Below, piece after piece: positions 17,657 through 26,177 of a stretch of 64,000 nt of DNA. The stretch covers positions 1 to 64,000 of the forward strand of contig JASEJE010000006.1 of the NCBI GenBank assembly GCA_030024085.1, written 5' to 3'. Origin of the DNA: Bacillota bacterium (GTDB lineage Bacteria > Bacillota > SHA-98 > UBA4971). How positions within the stretch are numbered: the first letter of the stretch is position 1; every line of letters begins with the position of its first letter. The notes beneath the pieces were generated by a model, which saw only the letters and a program-made list of their open reading frames with translations, searched no databases and was not told the origin of the DNA. Made by a program: the position numbers and the translations under genes.

Positions 17657-19162
17657 TTGCCTCATCAAAAAAGTACTCGAAATGGATTCGTTGCCTCATA
17701 TCAAAAATGTATCTGAAGGGAGTGAGCGGAACATGCCCAAGACTCTAGCATACCTGTTGGGAAAGGGTGGACAAGACATGCCGCTCACTCTGCGCGAGAG
17801 ACAGTCCGTGATAAGGGAACTTGCCGCCAGGTATGCGTGCGCTTCCAGGAAGGAAAAGAGCCAGCTCATAGTACAACTGACGGAGCTCACTGGCTACGTA
17901 CGCTCCTATGCAGCCAGGGTCCTCAGGAAGCCGCCGAGACTCGGTCAGCCGCGTCGCCCCCACGGTAAGCGTGGGCTCGTGTATGGCCCACCGGTTATCG
18001 AGGCGTTGAGGAAAGTCTGGCTCATCTTAGACTGCATCTCCGGAAAGCGTCTGGCGCCGTTCTTGGCCGAGATCGTCCCCATCCTCGAGCGCCACGGTGA
18101 ACTACGTCTTGACGACGATACGAGAAAGAAGCTGCTATCCATGAGCGCAGCCACCATCGACAGAAGGCTGGCTCAGGACCGCCGGAGACTGGATATCAAG
18201 GGACGATCCGGCACTAAGCCCGGCACCCTGTTGAAGCATAATATCCCCATCAAGACTTTCTCCGAGTGGTCCGACACAGAGCCCGGATTCGTCGAGATAG
18301 ATCTCGTCGGCCACGACGGCGGAAATACCCGAGGCGAGTATGCTCAGACCCTCGACGTGGTAGACGTGGCGACCAGATGGACAGAAACCCGGGCCGTGAA
18401 AAACAAGGCTCAGAAATGGGTCTTTGAAGCCCTTAAGCATATCATCGCCAGGATTCCCTTCCCCGTCCGGGGGATAGACTCGGACAACGGCGCTGAGTTC
18501 ATCAACGACCACCTCATCAGGTTCTGTGCCCAGAACAGAATAACGTTCACCAGGTCAAGGGCTTACAACAAGAACGACAGCTGCTACGTTGAACAGAAGA
18601 ATTGGTCGGTCGTACGTAGGACGGTCGGGTATGCGCGATACACCACCGACGCACAGGTCCTGCTCTTGAACGAGATCTATGAAACCCTGCGCCTCTACAC
18701 GAACTACTTCCAGCCGGTGATGGTGCTTACCGCGAAGGAGCGCAAGGGAAGCAAGGTCACCAAACACTATGATGCACCCAAGACCCCTTACCAGCGGGTC
18801 ATGGCCTCTGCGTGCGTCTCACAAGAGGTCAAAGACCGCCTCACAACAGAATATCAAACCCTCAACCCCGCCCGTCTCAAGCGCAGGCTCCTGGCCCTGA
18901 CAAGGCTACTACTGAAATCGTGTTCACCTGATGTGGAAGCAAGGTCCGCATCGGAAAAGCACCCGTCGTCCGAGGAAGGAGGAATGCCCCATGCGGCGAA
19001 CTACACCACATGACGCGGCCCCCGTCGGCTGCCGGGCCCCCCTCGGCCCCACGGAGGCCTCCACCTACCCGCTACCCCCCTCACGGGAGCCGGTCGCCAT
19101 TACGAGTACATCTTCCCGTGAGGCAACGATTCCTCGTTCGAGTACTTTTTCATGTGAGGCAA
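17657..19162 (+). mobile_element. Insertion sequence with DDE transposase
   Basis: Imperfect terminal inverted repeats frame the transposase gene: left 17657-17698, right 19119-19162. Each arm carries TTGCCTCA twice, 34-36 bp apart, with AAAAAGTACTCGAA in between. ATCGAC occurs just outside the left end (17651-17656) and again at 19173-19178, a possible 6-bp target duplication if the right end extends about 10 bp further. The element looks intact. Confidence 0.85.
17733..19013 (+). CDS. DDE transposase, integrase-core (rve) type
   Basis: Transposase of 426 residues beginning at ATG 17733, ten bases after AAGGGAG. An N-terminal helix-turn-helix region (LRERQSVIRELAARY to LTELTGYVRSYAARVL) is followed by a retroviral integrase-type core: first Asp in FVEIDLVGHDGG, second in GIDSDNGAEFIN, Glu in SCYVEQKNW. 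The spacing fits the D-D-35-E arrangement. A basic C-terminal tail follows. The IS family is not certain (IS481-like or unclassified integrase-core type). It lies inside matching inverted repeats. Confidence 0.9.
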   Translation: MPKTLAYLLGKGGQDMPLTLRERQSVIRELAARYACASRKEKSQLIVQLTELTGYVRSYAARVLRKPPRLGQPRRPHGKRGLVYGPPVIEALRKVWLILDCISGKRLAPFLAEIVPILERHGELRLDDDTRKKLLSMSAATIDRRLAQDRRRLDIKGRSGTKPGTLLKHNIPIKTFSEWSDTEPGFVEIDLVGHDGGNTRGEYAQTLDVVDVATRWTETRAVKNKAQKWVFEALKHIIARIPFPVRGIDSDNGAEFINDHLIRFCAQNRITFTRSRAYNKNDSCYVEQKNWSVVRRTVGYARYTTDAQVLLLNEIYETLRLYTNYFQPVMVLTAKERKGSKVTKHYDAPKTPYQRVMASACVSQEVKDRLTTEYQTLNPARLKRRLLALTRLLLKSCSPDVEARSASEKHPSSEEGGMPHAANYTT

Positions 19163-19337
19163 CGGGCACATGATCGACCCATCCTCCTTGTCTGCCTCAC
19201 CGCGCTCCAGGTCACGCCGCCAAGCGGGCCAAGGGTCGAACCTGCGGGGGGAGGACCAAAGTCGTCCGGGCGTCGGGGGGGCTGGCGTCAACCTGCGCCA
19301 CGCGAAACCATGCCCCCGTAGTAGCGCCTCCAGTCCT

Positions 19338-20339
19338 TCAGTGCACCGTCGCCTTCCTGTTCCCCAGAGACTTTCTGAAGTGGCACGCGACGAAATGGTC
19401 GTCGCCGATGTCGATGAAGGCCGGGTCCTCCTCTGAGCAGATGTCCTGGGCGTACCTGCACCTCGTGTGGAACCTGCACCCGCTCGGCGGGTTTATCGGG
19501 CTTGGCACGTCCCCCTCCAGGATGATACGCTGCTTCTTCTTGGTCGGGTCGGGTATCGGCACCGCCGAAAGAAGCGCCTCGGTGTATGGGTGCTGGGGGT
19601 TACTGTATAGCTCGTGCTTCGCTGCAAGCTCCACTATCTTACCGAGGTACATCACGGCAACCCGGTCGGATATGTGCTTCACCACGCTGAGGTCATGGGC
19701 GATGAAAAGATACGTGAGCCCGAATTCCCTCTGCAGGTCCTGCAGCAAGTTGATGACCTGCGCCTGGATGGACACGTCGAGCGCCGACACGGGCTCGTCG
19801 CATATGATGAGCTTCGGGTTCACGGCAAGCGCCCGCGCCACACCGATTCTCTGCCTCTGCCCACCCGAGAACTCGTGCGGATACCGCCTCGCGTGAAGCG
19901 GCGAAAGGCCCACCACCTCGAGAAGCTCGCGCACTCTCTTATCCTTCTCCTTGCCCCGCGCTATCCTGTGGATCTCCATGGGCTCCCCGACGATGTCGCC
20001 CACGGTCATCCGGGGGTTCAGCGATGCATACGGATCCTGGAAGATTATCTGCATGTCCTTACGAAGCTCGCGCATCTCCTCGCGACCGAGCTTGAGAACG
20101 CTCCTGCCCTCGAACGTTATCTCGCCCGACGTGGCCTCGATGAGCCTCAATATGAGCCTGCCGGTGGTCGATTTGCCGCAGCCGCTCTCTCCAACGAGAC
20201 CGAGCGTCTCGCCGTGCTTTATGAAGAAGCTCACGCCGTCAACGGCCTTGACCGCCCCGACCTTCTTAGAGATGACTATCCCCTTCGTTATCGGGAAGTG
20301 TTTCACCAGGTCCCTTACCTCAAGAAGCACCTCTCCCAT
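19338..20339 (-). CDS. Oligopeptide ABC importer ATP-binding protein, OppF type
   Basis: ATPase of 333 residues: Walker [11 protein letters not shown]-loop [12 protein letters not shown] (the ASLNPR sequence typifies Opp/Dpp F subunits), signature [15 protein letters not shown], Walker [13 protein letters not shown], and the C-terminal oligopeptide/dipeptide domain with the cysteine pattern [14 protein letters not shown] that may hold an Fe-S cluster. Start ATG at 20339 follows AGGAG. Its partner OppD lies directly upstream in the same direction, but a palindromic repeat occupies the space between. Permeases and binding protein are not in the window. Confidence 0.92.
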   Translation of the reverse strand: MGEVLLEVRDLVKHFPITKGIVISKKVGAVKAVDGVSFFIKHGETLGLVGESGCGKSTTGRLILRLIEATSGEITFEGRSVLKLGREEMRELRKDMQIIFQDPYASLNPRMTVGDIVGEPMEIHRIARGKEKDKRVRELLEVVGLSPLHARRYPHEFSGGQRQRIGVARALAVNPKLIICDEPVSALDVSIQAQVINLLQDLQREFGLTYLFIAHDLSVVKHISDRVAVMYLGKIVELAAKHELYSNPQHPYTEALLSAVPIPDPTKKKQRIILEGDVPSPINPPSGCRFHTRCRYAQDICSEEDPAFIDIGDDHFVACHFRKSLGNRKATVH

Positions 20340-20376
20340 GACGCTCTCCTGCCTCCTCGAGTTCTCGAGTTCTCGA

Positions 20377-20587
20377 CTAAGTATGGCGCCATAAGTTTGC
20401 GCCATCTTCCCTGACGGCGTCCGGGTTGCCGGTGCTTGCACGACGGGGCGTCGAGAATTTGGCTTGCCCGCGCGCCAAATTCGAACGAGGCGCGCCGCAA
20501 GCGCGCCGTCCCCGGAGGGCAACACCGGCAACCCTAGACAGGACTCACCCGCTGAAGAGTAGCGCGAACTTGTGACGATCTACCTAG
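20377..20587 (+). repeat. CTAAGT palindromic element, complete copy B
   Basis: A 211-bp imperfect palindrome running from CTAAGTATGGCGCCA to CTACCTAG. Core stem GGGTTGCCGGTG (20423-20434) pairs with CACCGGCAACCC (20523-20534). Inside are hairpins GAATTTGGC/GCCAAATTC (20455-20482) and GGCGCGC/GCGCGCC (20489-20507). It fills the gap between oppD and oppF and its right end coincides with the oppD TAG stop. Confidence 0.85.
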
Positions 20588-21567
20588 TTCTTGTGGTAGC
20601 CGAGGAACTTCCAGCACCTGACCTGGTGACCGTCCTCGACATCGACCAGCCCCGGCTCCTCTTCCTTGCAGATGTCCCGCACATACGCGCATCTTGGATG
20701 GAACCTGCACCCCGTCGGCATGTTGAACGGGTTCGGCACGACGCCCTCGATGACCTGCAGGCGTTCGCGATCCTCGTTCACCTTGGGGATGGATCCGAGA
20801 AGTCCCAGCGTATACGGGTGCTCGGGCTTCTTGAAGATGCTCACCACGTCGGCGCTTTCCACGATCTTCCCGGCATACATGACCACGACCTTGTTCACCG
20901 TCTCGGCGATGACCCCGAGGTCGTGCGTGATGAGCATGATCGCAGTCCCCAGGTCTTGCTTGAGCTTGACCATGAGATCGAGGATCTGCGCCTGGATCGT
21001 CACGTCGAGCGCCGTGGTGGGCTCGTCAGCGATGAGCAGCTTCGGGTTGCACGACAGCGCCATGGCGATCATGACCCTCTGCCTCATCCCGCCGCTCATC
21101 TGGTGCGGATACTCGTCAACGCGCCTGTCGGCGGACGGGATCCCCACGAGTTTCAGCATCTCGATGGTCTTCTTGCGGGCTTCCTTCTTGCCCACCTTCT
21201 GGTGGAGCATGATGGCCTCCATCACCTGGTCGCCGATGGTGAACACCGGGTTCAGGCTGGTCATGGGCTCCTGGAAAATCATCGAAATCTCGTTGCCCCG
21301 GATATGCCTCATCTCGGCTTCGCTCTTCTCGAGGATGTTCTCACCCTCGAAGACTATGTCGCCGCCGATGATCTTCCCGGGCGGGTTCGGGATGAGCCGC
21401 ATCACCGAGAGCGACGTGACGCTCTTGCCACACCCGCTTTCCCCCACGATTCCGATGGTCTCACCCTTCTCCACTGAGAACGTGACCCCGTCTACCGCCG
21501 GCACGACGCCGTCCTCGGTGTAGAAGTATGTCTTGAGGTCCCTTACCTCCAGAAGGGTCTCGTTCAT
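20584..21567 (-). CDS. Oligopeptide ABC importer ATP-binding protein, OppD type
   Basis: ATPase of 327 residues with Walker [11 protein letters not shown]-loop [12 protein letters not shown] (MTSLNP typifies D subunits), signature [15 protein letters not shown], Walker [13 protein letters not shown], and the C-terminal peptide-transporter domain with [14 protein letters not shown]. Start ATG at 21567 lies about 11 bases after GGAGG. It heads a pair with OppF. Together they would energise peptide or nickel import through permeases encoded elsewhere. Confidence 0.92.
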   Translation of the reverse strand: MNETLLEVRDLKTYFYTEDGVVPAVDGVTFSVEKGETIGIVGESGCGKSVTSLSVMRLIPNPPGKIIGGDIVFEGENILEKSEAEMRHIRGNEISMIFQEPMTSLNPVFTIGDQVMEAIMLHQKVGKKEARKKTIEMLKLVGIPSADRRVDEYPHQMSGGMRQRVMIAMALSCNPKLLIADEPTTALDVTIQAQILDLMVKLKQDLGTAIMLITHDLGVIAETVNKVVVMYAGKIVESADVVSIFKKPEHPYTLGLLGSIPKVNEDRERLQVIEGVVPNPFNMPTGCRFHPRCAYVRDICKEEEPGLVDVEDGHQVRCWKFLGYHKN

Positions 21568-21697
21568 GGCCTCGCAACTCCTCCCTACCACACTACGGTT
21601 CTTCTGGGCCTCTAACTAATATTCTAGGCCGGGACTCTCTTTCCTGCTCTACTGCAACGCGAACTTGGCGCGTAAACCGCAGTCTGTCTACCCGGCT

Positions 21698-22786
21698 TCA
21701 CCCCATGACCAGCTCAAGTTTGTCATTGGGGATACGCCCGGGTATCCTTCCTCTCTTGGCGATGGGCTTCCCCGCCACCTCCTTGAGATCAAGGGTCATG
21801 TCGATCGGGGGTGCCTGTGAGATGAAGCTGCCGACTCCGAAGGCATGCGCCCCTGCTGCAGAAAGCTCACGGATCTTGTCAGGATACAGACCGCCGGAGA
21901 CGAAGATCTTAACGTGGTTGTATCCGGCCTGGTCGAGGCGGGCGCGGACCTCCGCCACAAGGTCGGCGGTCACCCCGCCACGCTCGCCCGGAGTATCGAG
22001 GCGGACTCCCCCGAGGCGCTTGCCAAGAGCTTGCGCGACCCGGAGAGCCTCCTCCGCCTCGTCCTTGAACGTGTCAACCAGGATGATCCGTGCAGCATCG
22101 GGCGGCATCAGTTCGTCGTACGCCTGGGCTACCTTCACCGTGTCTCCCACTATGAGGAAAACCGCATGCGGGACTGTGCCAGATGGCTCGCGGCCGAGGA
22201 GTTTCGCAGCAAGGATGCAGCTTGCCCCGTCGACGCCGCCGATGACCGCGGCGCGCTCCATGACAGGCGCCACAGCCGGGTGCACGTGCCGTGCGCCGAA
22301 ACATATGACCTGCCTTTCGCCGGCGGCCTCCTTCACCTGGCGCGCAGCGGTGGCCCACCCACTCGAGCTTGCGAGGAACCCGAGCATCGTGGTCTCGAAC
22401 ATCCCGAACTCCTCGTAGGGGCCCTCGATACGCATCACGACATCCTTGGGCGCGAATTCCCCGCCCTCCGGGAGAGCCCATACCTTGACCTCTCTCCCCT
22501 CGAGAAGGTGAAGCACTTCTCCGACGCCTGCAAGGATGCCGGGTTTGCGAGGGAAGATCTCGCCAACCACGGGTGTGCGGCCGAGGTGCAGCTTGTCCAG
22601 GATCTCTCGCGTCCTCACGAAGTAGATGTCCGTTGTGAGGCCCCGGCGGATCTCGTCGTGCTGCGCGGAGTAGAACCTGGCCCTTGGATCTACCTGCATA
22701 GCCCGGACGTCATCGAGCGTGTGGATCTCGCGAGCTTCACCCGGGACTTCGGGAGCGGGTCTTCGGCCAGTATCGTTTTCAGGCAT
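21698..22786 (-). CDS. Nicotinate phosphoribosyltransferase family protein
   Basis: Protein of 362 residues of the type II phosphoribosyltransferase fold: LTTDIYFVRTREIL (substrate Tyr), then FGARHVHPAVAPVMERAA and IGGVDGASCILAA, HAVFLIVGDT, and the phosphate-binding end FVSGGLYPDKIRELSAAGAHAFGVGSFI. It joins nicotinate to PRPP in NAD salvage; archaeal-like shorter members of the family look like this one. Start ATG at 22786, 12 bases from AAAGGAG; an upstream ATG at 22810 is an alternative without a ribosome site. Confidence 0.88.
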   Translation of the reverse strand: MPENDTGRRPAPEVPGEAREIHTLDDVRAMQVDPRARFYSAQHDEIRRGLTTDIYFVRTREILDKLHLGRTPVVGEIFPRKPGILAGVGEVLHLLEGREVKVWALPEGGEFAPKDVVMRIEGPYEEFGMFETTMLGFLASSSGWATAARQVKEAAGERQVICFGARHVHPAVAPVMERAAVIGGVDGASCILAAKLLGREPSGTVPHAVFLIVGDTVKVAQAYDELMPPDAARIILVDTFKDEAEEALRVAQALGKRLGGVRLDTPGERGGVTADLVAEVRARLDQAGYNHVKIFVSGGLYPDKIRELSAAGAHAFGVGSFISQAPPIDMTLDLKEVAGKPIAKRGRIPGRIPNDKLELVMG

Positions 22787-23011
22787 GGCAGGACATTCTC
22801 CTTTCATCACCGACCCCAGCTACTAAAGCGAACTAAAACGCGCGCAACGTGGGAACGCGCCCCAATTCAAGCACGATTATACCACGGACAGCCTCCGAGT
22901 GGAACTGGGCATCAGTGCCGCACGGCGCGGCGGCGCACCGGCGTAGCTGCCAGGTCGCCCGGGAGCGCGGGAGCGCGGGAGCGTAGGAACGCAGAAGCGC
23001 TGCGGCCCGGG

Positions 23012-23629
23012 TCAGCAGCGACGAGGCGCCTCTATCCTGTCGCTCTGTGCGGACCATCGGCCGTCATAGACGCGGACGTACGCCTCGTAAAGTCTGAGCA
23101 CTCTCCTCACATAGTCCCTGGTCTCAGGGAACGGGATGCAGTCGATCTCCTCCACCCGCCCGGTCCAGCGCGAGGTGTCGAGCCACTTACGGACGTTCCC
23201 GCGCCCCGCGTTGTAGGCAGCGAGGATGACGACCCTGTCGTCCCCGAACTCGCGCTTGAGCGACGCCAGGTACCAGGTGCCGATGCGGAGGTTGACCCCA
23301 GGGTCGTGGAGCATCTTGGGGTCGAACCGGTCCATACCGAGTTCCTGGGCCACCCATCTGCCGGTGTCGGGCATCACCTGCATGAGGCCGCGCGCGCCCT
23401 TCTCGGATACCACGTGCGGGCGGAACCTGCTCTCCACGCGCATGAGCGCGGTCACGAGAAACGGGTCCACGTCGTGCTCAGCACAGTACTGCGTCACAAG
23501 GTCCCTGTATGGGGTCGGATACGCCCGCTCCACGTACCACCTGGAATGAAAGAAGAGGTAAATGCCGAGGAGCACGCCGAGAAAAGTGAGCGCCCACCAC
23601 GCCGCCCTGCGAAGACTGACTACTACCAC
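23012..23629 (-). CDS. Membrane-anchored lytic transglycosylase (SLT)
   Basis: Protein of 205 residues with an N-terminal membrane anchor (WWALTFLGVLLGIYLFF) and an SLT domain: catalytic Glu in ALMRVESRF, then ARGLMQVMP (GLMQxxP signature), NLRIGTWYLASLKREF and AAYNAGRGNVRKW. It cleaves the MurNAc-GlcNAc bond to leave anhydro-muramyl ends. It precedes the next gene downstream with a 255-bp gap on its 5' side towards coaE, and is likely co-transcribed with coaE. Confidence 0.92.
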   Translation of the reverse strand: MVVVSLRRAAWWALTFLGVLLGIYLFFHSRWYVERAYPTPYRDLVTQYCAEHDVDPFLVTALMRVESRFRPHVVSEKGARGLMQVMPDTGRWVAQELGMDRFDPKMLHDPGVNLRIGTWYLASLKREFGDDRVVILAAYNAGRGNVRKWLDTSRWTGRVEEIDCIPFPETRDYVRRVLRLYEAYVRVYDGRWSAQSDRIEAPRRC

Positions 23630-23826
23630 GGTCTCACCGTCCTGGGGTCGCGTTCGTTACTATTCGATATACATCGCGGCGGCGATCTATTCACATGACT
23701 GCAAACGAGCGCATCGCCGACGGGCACGACGCTGCGTATCGGCCCCGGACTGCATTTACTGCCCGCTCTCGCCCGATATGGCCCGCCATCGCTCGCTTTC
23801 ATGGGCGCGCCCGGCCTCGTTCCGCT

Positions 23827-23856
23827 TCGTCTCGTCTCGTCTCGTCTCGTCTCGTA
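23827..23856. repeat. Pentanucleotide microsatellite (TCTCG)n beyond coaE
   Basis: Five to six direct copies of TCTCG/CGTCT just beyond the 3' end of coaE. The surrounding bases are degenerate copies of the same pentamer. Confidence 0.8.
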
Positions 23857-23884
23857 GCGGTCCGTCGCGCCACGTGGCGTCACG

Positions 23885-24487
23885 TCACGCCCGTCGTGGG
23901 CTCGCATCGAGCCGGTCCAGGATTAGTTCCACCTGCCGCGCGACAGCTTCGGGCGCGCCCGAGTTGTCCACGACGAAGTCGGCACGGCCGGCCTGCTCCT
24001 CGAGGCCTGCCTGCGCCTTTACGCGGTCGATGGCCTCCTCGCGCGAAAGGCCGTTTCGCGCCATGATCCTCTCGACCCGCGTGGTCTCGTCAGCCGTGAC
24101 GCAGATGACGCAGTCAACCAGCGCGTCGAGCCCGGCCTCGTACAGGACCGCGGCGTCCACCACGACAAGGGAATGGTCGCGGGCGGCTTCGCGCACGCGG
24201 TCCTGGGCGGCTTCGCGTAGCCGCGGAAACATGATGCCGTTCAGGCGCGCGAGAGCATCGGGGTTGCCGAACACGAGTCTCCCGAGAGATCTGCGGTCCA
24301 GGGCGCCGTCGTCGCGGAGAAAGCCGGCACCGAACTCGTCGATTATCGCCTCGAGCGCCGGCTCGCCGGGTTCCACGAGGTCGCGTGCCACCTGGTCCAC
24401 GTCTATAACGAAAGCCCCACGACGTGCGAGCTCCGATGCGACGAGGCTCTTGCCGCTTGCGATGCCGCCTGTCACGCCGATGACCAC
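23885..24487 (-). CDS. coaE: Dephospho-CoA kinase
   Basis: Kinase of 200 residues catalysing the last step of coenzyme A synthesis. P-loop GVTGGIASGKS at the N terminus, then FVIDVDQVARDLV (the D of the DxD substrate motif), and the CoA-binding segment LGRLVFGNPDALARLNGIMFP. Length and order match the family. Start GTG at 24487, eight bases after GGAGG. Pentanucleotide repeat tracts lie on both sides of this gene. Confidence 0.95.
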   Translation of the reverse strand: MVIGVTGGIASGKSLVASELARRGAFVIDVDQVARDLVEPGEPALEAIIDEFGAGFLRDDGALDRRSLGRLVFGNPDALARLNGIMFPRLREAAQDRVREAARDHSLVVVDAAVLYEAGLDALVDCVICVTADETTRVERIMARNGLSREEAIDRVKAQAGLEEQAGRADFVVDNSGAPEAVARQVELILDRLDASPRRA

Positions 24488-24645
24488 TGCTCGTGCCTCC
24501 GGATGTCCCGAAAGTTACGGATTGAGAAGTTCGAGAGAAGCCCGGGAATTCCTTCAGCGGCAGGCGCGGGACGGGCAGGAACTAACTGGTAGGACAGGGC
24601 GGGCGTTCACTACCAGCCACCGGGACGCAATTGCCGCTGCACCCT

Positions 24646-24762
24646 CGCCTCGCCCCTCGTCACCTCACTTCGCCTCAGCTCACCTCGACTCACCTCGCCA
24701 CGCCGCGCCACGCCGCACCACGCCACACCACGCCGCACCGCATCACATCACATCACACCATG
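24646..24762. repeat. Degenerate pentanucleotide tract upstream of coaE
   Basis: From about 24646 the sequence can be cut into 5-mers such as CCTCG, CCTCA, CCACG, CCGCA and TCACA for well over 100 bp with no phase slip that I can see. Nothing coding is apparent. The intergenic space 24488-24849 holds only this. Confidence 0.7.
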
Positions 24763-24849
24763 CCGGGCTTCAGTTCTGACCGTCCCGAATGCCCGTTGAT
24801 GGCCGAAGTCCCGGTAGCCCAGCGGGCTCCCCCGCCAGATCCGTCGCTT

Positions 24850-25890
24850 CTATCTGAGCCTCATGAGCCCCAGAAGAATGAGGATGCCGCCGGGCACCTT
24901 CTCGAGGTTCGGGGCGAGGACGCTCGTCTTCATTCTGCGCCCGACCACGATGCCCGTGCTCACAAACACGAACTGGGTGACTCCGGCGGTGAGCGGCGTG
25001 AGGGCACCCGAAAGCCCCGCCATCCCAGCCCCGAATCCCACACCGAGGGCATCCATGGCGAGGGCCAGCCCGAGAAGAAGTGCCTCACCTGCTGTGAGAA
25101 TGCCGGACGAGTCGAGGTCTGCGCGTGCAGGCTCGTCGAGGAGCCCCGGCACTATCGCAAGGGATCTCATGAGTCGCCCGAGCGGGCCGGGCCGAGAAGG
25201 CGCCCTGCGCGCGCAGCGGCTTCCGACCTCCTGCAGACATCGTGCCCCCGGGTCGCCCTTGGGGCGGCGCCCGATCCCTCCTTCAAGGGCCCGCATGTCT
25301 TCAGATGTACCATGGGTTCTCCGTTCCGCCTGACCGCAGGGTGTATGGGTGCGACCACTCAAGCCCACCGCGTCAGTAACGCCGTTGCCCGCGCCCTTGG
25401 GCCACCTGTCTGGAATTCTGTCTGGAATTCCGTCAACCCGGCAGGCTTCCCAGGGATGATGCGTGTCCCGCCTCCCTGATTCTGAGCCTGGCCCTGACCG
25501 CGACCCTGACCCTGCGCCTGCCCCTGTCGCATCCCCGGACGCGAGTCCTGGGCCTGCCACCCGGGCCCTCTCCTCTCGACCGCGCCAGAGCATCCAGCCC
25601 CCGAGCGCCATGAGGATGCCGCCACCTACCAGTCTCCCCACAAGAGGTGCCATAAGCCCCGCCAGCATCCGCCCGCTCCCGAGCGATAGAAAGACCACGA
25701 CCGCCGACACCACGTTCATCGCGAGAAGCGATCCGATGGGCACCCTTATGCCGCGTAAACCCTCGGCCACTCCCGCGGCAAACCCGTCGATGCTGACAGC
25801 AATCGCAAACAGGAGAACCCCGAGCACCTGCCAGTCGCCCCTTCCACCCGTGGCTATCGCCGCTTTCGCCATGGTCCCGGTTGTTACCAT
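24850..25890 (-). CDS. ytaF: Sporulation membrane protein YtaF-like, with large central insert
   Basis: MntP/YtaF-type protein of 346 residues. The N-terminal half has helices around FAIAVSIDGFAAGVAEGLRG and LLAMNVVSAVVVFLSL. The C-terminal half mirrors it with LLLGLALAMDALGVGFGAGM and ends ILILLGLMRLR. The paired Asp in SIDGFAAG and AMDALGVG is the family signature. Usual members are about 210 residues; here roughly residues 115-265 are a low-complexity hydrophilic insert rich in Gly, Ser, Arg and Pro encoded by near-repeats (CCTGACCGCGACC type). The role is inferred as a sporulation or cation-export-like membrane protein. Confidence 0.8.
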   Translation of the reverse strand: MVTTGTMAKAAIATGGRGDWQVLGVLLFAIAVSIDGFAAGVAEGLRGIRVPIGSLLAMNVVSAVVVFLSLGSGRMLAGLMAPLVGRLVGGGILMALGGWMLWRGREERARVAGPGLASGDATGAGAGSGSRSGPGSESGRRDTHHPWEACRVDGIPDRIPDRWPKGAGNGVTDAVGLSGRTHTPCGQAERRTHGTSEDMRALEGGIGRRPKGDPGARCLQEVGSRCARRAPSRPGPLGRLMRSLAIVPGLLDEPARADLDSSGILTAGEALLLGLALAMDALGVGFGAGMAGLSGALTPLTAGVTQFVFVSTGIVVGRRMKTSVLAPNLEKVPGGILILLGLMRLR

Positions 25891-26123
25891 ACGGGGGACG
25901 CAGGCGAAGGGTGCGTGTACGCAGGGGGATCAGGTCCAGATGCGCGGCCTGGAGATGGTCATCGACCCTCACCAGTATTGTCGGCGCGGTTTGAACATGG
26001 GTTCGTCAGTCCCGACGGGTCTACGGGTGCGCGGCAGCCCCTCTCGAATTCCCGCTCGCCATCCGGTGCTGCGCTGCCGCGGTTACGGGGTCGCTGGCGG
26101 TGTCGGCTGTGTACGTCCAATGA

Positions 26124-26155
26124 AGCAGGCCCTGGGGACATCCCCAGGGCCTGCT
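26124..26155 (-). terminator. Hairpin after the porin gene
   Basis: Arms AGCAGGCCCTGGGGA/TCCCCAGGGCCTGCT around a 2-base centre, 23 bp beyond the stop. Very stable but without a long T-run. Confidence 0.65.
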
Positions 26156-26177
26156 GGAAGTCAGCTTGCACTTCCCG

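Noticed and set aside
24631-25479. Plus-strand frame over the pentanucleotide tract and ytaF
   Set aside because: Its start is the 5-bp repeat read as protein and the rest is antisense to ytaF.
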